A stretch of 64,000 nucleotides of DNA from Flavobacterium endoglycinae (lineage in GTDB: Bacteria > Bacteroidota > Bacteroidia > Flavobacteriales > Flavobacteriaceae), in NCBI RefSeq assembly GCF_017352115.1, contig NZ_CP071448.1, positions 4,699,001 to 4,763,000 on the forward strand, given 5' to 3'. The notes below the pieces were generated by a model. It ran no database searches. It had not been told where the DNA came from and saw only the letters and a list, made by a program, of their open reading frames with translations. Each line of letters starts with the position of its first letter. The first letter of the stretch is position 1. The position numbers and the translations under genes were made by a program. Of the stretch, positions 58,461 through 64,000 are shown piece after piece.

Positions 58461-61115
58461 ATGAAAAAAAATAAACTTCAAAGATTTTCTTTTCTCATCA
58501 CACTTTTTTTAGTGTTTTCAGCCCTAACGTACGGACAGGGGCCAGTACCGTTTACCATTACCAATAATTCAACTTTTGCCGACAGCGATTTATACGTTGC
58601 CATTGTCGGAATCGATTATACAACCGGAAACCATGTTTGGGTAAATGCCAAAACAAGTCAGGTTTTGCCAATGAACGCGTCTTACAATACAGTTACAGGA
58701 CCAACTTATGGTGGAAATACTGGACCAGGGCAAAACTCCAAATATGCAGCTTGTTTTACCAAACTGAGTGAAATTCCAAACAAAACATTTACACTGCCAT
58801 TAATTGCAGGATGTCGTGTTTTTATTTCTAAAGGATCCCAATTGTATTTCTATTTTTTTGGAGCCAGTGGAGCGCCTTCTGGATATGCATCGCCAAATCC
58901 GCAGAATGCAACCGATCCTAATCAGGGAATCTTATACGAAATGATCGAATTAACGAACAATCAATATGGTTTCTTCGGAAATCCAACAAGAGTTGATTCG
59001 TATAAATATCCAATGGGACTTGAATTATTTGGTGCTGGAGGTTACCAAAAGAAAGTGGGAGATTTGAAAAAACACGCTGACATTGTTGCAGCTTTTAAAG
59101 CAAATGTTCCTGCAGAATTTCAAGGTTGTGTAAATGATGCGACAGGAGAAATTACAGCACCTTCAAAAACGGCTGCTTATGCCGAAGGTTCAGGTCCGTA
59201 TGCTAACTATCTGAAATCGTATATCGATGCGATCTGGAACAAATACAAAAATGAAGATTTAATCTTTTATGCCGGAGATGCTGGAGTTTTCAAAGGAAGA
59301 GTTATTGGAGAACAGTTAGAAATGGTGGGACAATCTGGGGCTTTTGTTGGAAGAACCGGACGCGTGCAAAACCGCCCAACTACTCAGGAAGCACTTGAAG
59401 GAAAAGGTGTTTTAGACAGAAGATTGGTAGATGGAGATTTGGATCTTGTAATTCAAGCTCAATTGACAGCAGCAATTAACCGTCATGTTGTAAATACTAC
59501 TACACCAAATCCAGGTCAGCAAAACTGGTATGATGCCTCAAAATATTATCAAGTAAACCCAACGAATCATTATTCTAAATTCTGGCACTTACCAGGAATC
59601 AATATCGATAATTTAGCTTACGGATTTGCTTATGATGATGTTGCAGACCAGTCACCATCACTTCATACGCCACAACCCACAAAAGTTATCGCTGTTTTTG
59701 GAGGATATTATGGACTTACAACACCTTCAGTTCCTGCGACTACAGATGTGGTTACGGTGTATAAAGATTGCAACTACGCAGGATTCTCTGGCGGATTAAC
59801 CATTGGTGATTACAATTTAGCTCGTTTAAATTCATTAGGCGTTTTAAATGATGATATTTCGTCATTAAAAATCACTCAAGGATATCAAGCGATTTTATAC
59901 ATGGATGATAATTTTACTGGAACTTCAACCGTAATTAATGCTAGTAATTCATGCTTAAACACTACTTGGAATGATAAAGTAAGTTCAATCAGAATTATTG
60001 CTAATGGAACTACTACTTTAGGAAACCAGACTTTCTTTTTACAAAACAGAAACAGCGGTTTATACATGGACGTTTGGAATTCAAGTATGTCAAACGGAGC
60101 AGGAATCAACCAAGGTGCTTTAAATTCTGGAAACAACCAGAAATTTACATTCACGCACTTAGGCGATGGAATGTATAAAATCATTGCCAACCACAGCGGT
60201 ATGTCAATGGATATCAATAACTTCAATAAAGCGAATGGCGCAAGAGTAGAGCAATATCCATACAATGCAACCACTAATCAGCAGTTTATTTTAGTTTCTA
60301 CAGGAGACGGTTTCTATAAGATTGTAGCCCGTCACAGCGGAAGAATTGTTGAGGTGGCCAATGCAAGTACAGCTTCTGGCGCAATTGTACAGCAATGGGA
60401 CAATAATAACCAAACTTGCGGACAATGGAAATTAGTTCCAGCAACTACTTCTCAGACATCAACTTTAATTCAGGCAGAAGATTATTCAGCAATGAGTGGT
60501 ATTCAAGTAGAAGCGACGACAGATACAGGAGGAGGTTCGAATGTGGGTTACACAGAAACAGGTGATTGGTTAGCATACAACAACATCAATTTCCCAACAA
60601 CGGGTTCTTATTTAATTGAATATAGAGTTGCAAGTGCTTCAGGCGGTGTACTTTCTTCAGATTTGAATGCTGGTACTATTGTTTTAGGAAATGTAACTGT
60701 TCCCAATACTGGAGGATGGCAGAACTGGCAGACAGTTTCTCAAACTGTAAATGTAAATGCCGGAACGTACAATTTCGGAATCTATATTCAGAATACTGGA
60801 ATGAACATCAACTGGATAAAAATTACTAAAGTAGGTAATGCGGCGGCTAAAACGGCTTCGGTACAAACAGCAGCAGAAGAGCCAGAAACAACAGTTCTAA
60901 ACATATATCCAAGTCCAGTAGAAAATACATTATTTACGACAACAGATCTTTCTGGAGGAGATGTAAAAATAGTTGACGCACAGTCTGGAAGTGCAGTTTT
61001 ATCGAAAAAAGCAAATGGTAATAGTATCGACGTTTCGCATTTGAAACAAGGAATCTATCTAATTGTTTTCGAGAAAGACGGCAAACAAACGATTAAGCGT
61101 TTCATCAAGAAATAA
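58461..61115 (+). CDS. T9SS-secreted GH64 beta-1,3-glucanase with lectin modules
   Basis: This is an 884-residue secreted enzyme with a signal peptide ending TYGQ (about 26). The GH64 domain (about 28-415; thaumatin-like plus catalytic part) starts PVPFTITNNSTFADSDLYVA and includes QQNWYDASKYYQVNP and YGFAYDDVADQSPSLH. GH64 enzymes release laminaripentaose from beta-1,3-glucan. Then comes a beta/gamma-crystallin-like segment (about 425-515, YKDCNYAGFSGGLTIGDY), a ricin-type CBM13 domain (about 520-665), a CBM6 (about 668-795) and a T9SS sorting tail ending RFIKK. Its CBM6 and tail are strongly similar to those of the GH18 protein downstream. Confidence 0.92.
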   Translation: MKKNKLQRFSFLITLFLVFSALTYGQGPVPFTITNNSTFADSDLYVAIVGIDYTTGNHVWVNAKTSQVLPMNASYNTVTGPTYGGNTGPGQNSKYAACFTKLSEIPNKTFTLPLIAGCRVFISKGSQLYFYFFGASGAPSGYASPNPQNATDPNQGILYEMIELTNNQYGFFGNPTRVDSYKYPMGLELFGAGGYQKKVGDLKKHADIVAAFKANVPAEFQGCVNDATGEITAPSKTAAYAEGSGPYANYLKSYIDAIWNKYKNEDLIFYAGDAGVFKGRVIGEQLEMVGQSGAFVGRTGRVQNRPTTQEALEGKGVLDRRLVDGDLDLVIQAQLTAAINRHVVNTTTPNPGQQNWYDASKYYQVNPTNHYSKFWHLPGINIDNLAYGFAYDDVADQSPSLHTPQPTKVIAVFGGYYGLTTPSVPATTDVVTVYKDCNYAGFSGGLTIGDYNLARLNSLGVLNDDISSLKITQGYQAILYMDDNFTGTSTVINASNSCLNTTWNDKVSSIRIIANGTTTLGNQTFFLQNRNSGLYMDVWNSSMSNGAGINQGALNSGNNQKFTFTHLGDGMYKIIANHSGMSMDINNFNKANGARVEQYPYNATTNQQFILVSTGDGFYKIVARHSGRIVEVANASTASGAIVQQWDNNNQTCGQWKLVPATTSQTSTLIQAEDYSAMSGIQVEATTDTGGGSNVGYTETGDWLAYNNINFPTTGSYLIEYRVASASGGVLSSDLNAGTIVLGNVTVPNTGGWQNWQTVSQTVNVNAGTYNFGIYIQNTGMNINWIKITKVGNAAAKTASVQTAAEEPETTVLNIYPSPVENTLFTTTDLSGGDVKIVDAQSGSAVLSKKANGNSIDVSHLKQGIYLIVFEKDGKQTIKRFIKK

Positions 61116-61130
61116 TTTAAGATTGCAAAT

Positions 61131-61311
61131 GATATTTAAGATTTAAGATTTTAGATTTCAGATTGATTTATAAATAGATACTAATAATTGGAATTTGGCG
61201 CAGCCAAATTCCAATCTAAAATCTAAAATCTAAAATCTAAAATCTAAAATCTAAAATCTAAAATCTAAAATCTAAAATCTAAAATCTAAAATCTAAAATC
61301 TAAAATCCAAA
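61131..61311 (+). repeat. 7-base tandem repeat with an adjoining hairpin
   Basis: Thirteen exact copies of ATCTAAA run from 61214 to 61304, with one degenerate copy to 61311. Directly before it is a perfect 13-bp hairpin ATTGGAATTTGGC-GCA-GCCAAATTCCAAT (61187-61215), and before that AGATTTAAGATTTTAGATTTC (about 61138-61159), which is an inverted version of the repeat unit. The array ends 61 bases before the GH18 start. Confidence 0.85.
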
Positions 61312-61372
61312 AACATAACTCAAAAAACCGTCCCAACATTTACGAGTTTATTAATCTATTAAAACAATTATT

Positions 61373-63010
61373 ATGAAAGACAATTACAAAAGAATGTCGG
61401 CAAAATGGATTCTCATTTTAGTATTGGGTGTGTTTAACTATTCGGTAGCCCAGCAGAAAAAAGTAATCGCGTATGTTCCTAACTGGATCGATTTAAATGC
61501 TTTTGCAAGCACAATTCAGTACAGTAAATTAACGCATATCAATATTGCGTTTGAAAATCCTGATGCCAATGGTTATTTAAGTTTTAATTCTGGAAATAAT
61601 GCCATTATTAATACGGCGCATGCCAATAATGTAAAAGTTTTTGTTTCATTAGGCGGAGGATCAATTTCAGAAGGAGGTGCTATTCGTGACAATTATTTCA
61701 ATTTAATCACAGCAGGTAATAGAACTGCATTCGTTCAAAAAATTTATGATTATGTTGTAGCTCATAACCTTGATGGAGTCGATGTAGATTTAGAAGGACC
61801 AGCAATCAACGGTGATTACGGAGGATTTGTAACTGCTTTAGCCAACAAACTTCATGCTAATGGTAAACTAATTACGGCAGCACTTTCAGAAGGCTATGGT
61901 GGAGCAAACGTACCTTCATCTGTTTTTTCAGCTTACGACTGGATCAACATTATGGCATATGATGCAACAGGACCTTGGGCACCAAACAATCCAGGACAAC
62001 ACTCTCCGTATAGTATGGCTGTCAATCAGTTTAATTACTGGACAGGAAGAGGATTACCAGCAAGCAAAGCCATCATTGGTGTTCCGTTTTACGGATACGG
62101 TTTTGGAGCTTCAGCCAATCAAGGAATTTCATATGCGAATATCGTAGCGCAATATCCAGGAGCTGAAAACCAAGACCAAGTTGGAAATACAATTTACTAC
62201 AACGGAATCCCAACGATCAAACAAAAAACAACTTTTGCGATTCAAAATGCTGGAGGAGTAATGATCTGGGAATTATCTCAAGATGCAACAGGTTCAAAAT
62301 CATTGCTAACTGCAATCAATCAAGTAATTACTGGAAGTAACCCTCCAACGGGAACAGGAACTTTAATTCAGGCTGAAAACTACAATACTATGAGTGGTGT
62401 TCAAACTGAACCAACAACTGATACAGGAGGAGGATTAAATGTGGGATACTGCGATACAGGAGACTGGATGGCATATTACAATATCAATTTCCCAACTTCA
62501 GGATCTTATGTAATTGAATACCGCGTGGCAAGTGCTGTTACAGGTGGAAGATTATCATCTGATTTAAATGCAGGAACAATCCAGCTTGGAAATGTAAATG
62601 TACCCAATACTGGCGGATGGCAGAACTGGCAAACGATTACACAAACTGTAAATGTAAATGCTGGAACTTACAATTTCGGGATATATGTTCAAAATACAGG
62701 TTTTAATTTAAACTGGTTCAGAATCACGAAATCAGGAGCTGCTTTGGCTGCGAAATCGGCTTCAGCTGCAACACAAGATTCGATTCCAAGTTTAACAGTA
62801 TATCCAAATCCAACTGAAAGCCAGCTTTTCTTCAGCGCAGAAGTTTCAGGAGGAAATGTAAATATTATTGATACTGAAGGCGGAGCAACAGTTTCTTCAC
62901 AAACAGTAAACAACAACAGCATTGATGTTTCCAGCCTTAAGAAAGGGATTTACCTAATCTCAGTAGAAAAAAACGGAATAAAAACAGTAAGACGTTTTAT
63001 TAAAAAATAA
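61373..63010 (+). CDS. T9SS-secreted GH18 chitinase-like enzyme with CBM6
   Basis: This is a 545-residue secreted protein with a signal peptide ending SVAQQ (about 28). The GH18 barrel (about 29-320) contains VFVSLGGGS and the active-site motif LDGVDVDLEG (Asp134, Asp137, Asp139, acid Glu141), so catalysis is expected; MAYD and YGYGFG follow. A CBM6 domain (about 330-460) and a T9SS sorting domain (YPNPTESQLFF to RRFIKK) follow. GH18 covers chitinases and endo-N-acetylglucosaminidases; the company of GH16 and GH64 favours fungal-type walls. An internal Met8 could also be the start. Confidence 0.92.
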   Translation: MKDNYKRMSAKWILILVLGVFNYSVAQQKKVIAYVPNWIDLNAFASTIQYSKLTHINIAFENPDANGYLSFNSGNNAIINTAHANNVKVFVSLGGGSISEGGAIRDNYFNLITAGNRTAFVQKIYDYVVAHNLDGVDVDLEGPAINGDYGGFVTALANKLHANGKLITAALSEGYGGANVPSSVFSAYDWINIMAYDATGPWAPNNPGQHSPYSMAVNQFNYWTGRGLPASKAIIGVPFYGYGFGASANQGISYANIVAQYPGAENQDQVGNTIYYNGIPTIKQKTTFAIQNAGGVMIWELSQDATGSKSLLTAINQVITGSNPPTGTGTLIQAENYNTMSGVQTEPTTDTGGGLNVGYCDTGDWMAYYNINFPTSGSYVIEYRVASAVTGGRLSSDLNAGTIQLGNVNVPNTGGWQNWQTITQTVNVNAGTYNFGIYVQNTGFNLNWFRITKSGAALAAKSASAATQDSIPSLTVYPNPTESQLFFSAEVSGGNVNIIDTEGGATVSSQTVNNNSIDVSSLKKGIYLISVEKNGIKTVRRFIKK

Positions 63011-63024
63011 ATTTTTCAAAAAGT

Positions 63025-63058
63025 ATTATTCTGCTGCAGAGCAGAATAATGCTTTTTA
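63025..63058 (+). terminator. Terminator after GH18
   Basis: ATTATTCTGCT (63025-63035) pairs with AGCAGAATAAT (63040-63050) across GCAG and is followed by GCTTTTTATTT. Confidence 0.8.
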
Positions 63059-63226
63059 TTTCTCATTAAAATTTAATGCATAGAAGTATACATCTGAAAA
63101 TCAAAAGAGTTGGTTTTCACAGATCACTATTGCTTTTTTTTAAACAAAAGAAAAGCGGTTTAAGTGTTAAAAAAATGAATGTGACTTATGCGTTACAATT
63201 CTAAGTATTCCCTAAACCCCAATTAT

Positions 63227-64000
63227 ATGAAAAACAATTACAGATTTAGTTTAAGCGTGCTTGCATTTTTGATTTTTGGAAGTTTTGCTTTTGCACAGAC
63301 CTCTTTAGGATCGAGTAAAACATTTATGAATAGTTTGAAAAAAGAACTGGGAAAAAATGCCACTTCAAAAGGAACAGAAAAAAGTATTCTGCTTCAAGCT
63401 GAAAAAACAAGTTTCAATGGAAAAATTAATTACAAAGAATCAAATGAATCAAGCGAATTTTTGATTGGAGAAATTAAAAGCATTCCTGAATCTTCTTTTT
63501 ACATTAAAGTAAAAGACAAATCTCTGGAAGGTCATATTCTTCTAAAAAAAACAAAAGAAGCCTACAAATATTTCTCTGATGCAAAAGGAAATGCTTTTGT
63601 AGAAAAAGTAGATATCAATACTTTGGTTTGTATTGATTATAAAAACCTACCCACAAAAGATAATACCGCGAGTAAAACAACCGCAGCGGCAGCAATCGCT
63701 CCAGCTTTACTGGATTTACAAAGTTTACCAGGTGCAGCAGGTTGTGTGATGCTGGATTTTGACGGCTATTATATGCCAGCAGGAAATCTTTGGAACAACG
63801 GAAATGCAATCAATGCAGCTCCATCAGGAATGACTGATGCAGCCGTCCAACAGCATTGGGAAGTAGTTTCAGAAGATTATCGCCCTTTTAACGTAAATGT
63901 TACCACAAACGAAGCCGTTTTCAATTCATATCCTAAAAACAGAAGAATGCGTGTTGTAATTACACCAACCAATACTGCCGCTCCGGGTGCAGGAGGTGTA
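63227..64000 (+). CDS. Reprolysin-like zinc metalloprotease, N-terminal part (cut by window end)
   Basis: ATG 63227 opens a frame that stays open to the last base (258 codons). The signal peptide ends FAFAQ (about 24). A propeptide-like region (about 25-155) is followed by VMLDFDGYYMP (about 168-178), PSGMTDAAVQQHWEVVSEDY, PFNVNVTTNEAVFN and RVVITPTNTAAPGAGG, a pattern I know from Bacteroidota zinc-dependent metalloproteases of the reprolysin-like group. The HExxH zinc site would lie beyond the window, so activity cannot be judged. It is 216 bases from the GH18 gene and after a terminator. Confidence 0.8.
   Translation, partial: MKNNYRFSLSVLAFLIFGSFAFAQTSLGSSKTFMNSLKKELGKNATSKGTEKSILLQAEKTSFNGKINYKESNESSEFLIGEIKSIPESSFYIKVKDKSLEGHILLKKTKEAYKYFSDAKGNAFVEKVDINTLVCIDYKNLPTKDNTASKTTAAAAIAPALLDLQSLPGAAGCVMLDFDGYYMPAGNLWNNGNAINAAPSGMTDAAVQQHWEVVSEDYRPFNVNVTTNEAVFNSYPKNRRMRVVITPTNTAAPGAGGV

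Noticed and set aside
61214..61311. CRISPR-like array
   Set aside because: The unit is only seven bases with no spacers, and no cas gene is present.
1..64000. Prophage, integron, insertion sequence or defence system
   Set aside because: No integrase, transposase, phage structural gene, restriction-modification or toxin-antitoxin pair could be recognised; the lone XRE regulator is not enough.

Overview
The window looks like a chromosomal segment of a Flavobacterium-like member of the Bacteroidota. The evidence is low GC, two SusC/SusD pairs with dense glycoside hydrolase sets, a hybrid two-component sensor, C-terminal type IX secretion (T9SS) tails ending in lysine-rich 'RFIKK/LIKK', TAnnTTTG-type -7 promoter elements, and intergenic gaps packed with palindromic repeats. 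No rRNA, tRNA, transposase, integrase or CRISPR array was seen.

Region 1 (1-14052, + strand) is a polysaccharide utilisation locus (PUL1): SusC, SusD, two paralogous GH30 enzymes, a GH2 beta-galactosidase, a GH27 enzyme and a double-domain GH43. This set fits a galactose/arabinose-rich glycan such as the beta-1,6-galactan side chains of type II arabinogalactan (inference). Three hairpin-forming repeats sit between its enzyme genes. Region 2 (14399-16451) holds small genes: a membrane protein with a 31-codon ORF just downstream, an XRE regulator, a YegP-like protein and an NlpE-like lipoprotein. Region 3 (16595-24676) encodes a periplasmic molybdenum hydroxylase of the PaoABC/YagTSR type (Tat-exported 2Fe-2S subunit, FAD subunit with extra cysteines, molybdopterin subunit) together with XdhC, a MobA/MocA-like nucleotidyltransferase and a NifS-like cysteine desulfurase, followed by one unknown gene.

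Region 4 (25781-48489, mostly - strand) is PUL2, for a uronic-acid-containing glycan. In transcription order it has a DUF4861 protein, a YhcH-like protein, an SDR oxidoreductase and mannonate dehydratase (UxuA), a beta-helix lyase-like protein, a hybrid two-component system, SusC, SusD, a GH88 unsaturated glucuronyl hydrolase and two GH2 enzymes. A LacI regulator diverges from the yhcH-like gene. Proposed flow: lyase and GH2/GH88 release (unsaturated) uronates; the SDR and UxuA carry fructuronate/mannonate to 2-keto-3-deoxygluconate. Uronate isomerase and KDG kinase/aldolase are not in the window. A roughly 31-base motif is shared upstream of the PUL2 susC and the DUF4861 gene and is the best candidate operator for the PUL2 sensor.

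Region 5 (48663-50731) has a Nudix hydrolase, a HAD phosphatase and an alpha/beta hydrolase. Region 6 (51189-64000) is a secreted beta-glucan/chitin cluster without SusCD: a membrane-spanning propeller-LuxR regulator, then multidomain T9SS-secreted GH16, GH64 and GH18 enzymes, and a metalloprotease-like protein cut by the window edge. It suggests attack on beta-1,3-glucan/chitin material such as fungal walls (inference).

The least explained layer is intergenic: nested palindromes, paired-hairpin elements present in both orientations, a 28-bp perfect inverted repeat before uxuA, a 13-copy 7-base tandem repeat, and repeats that reach into the ends of coding genes.
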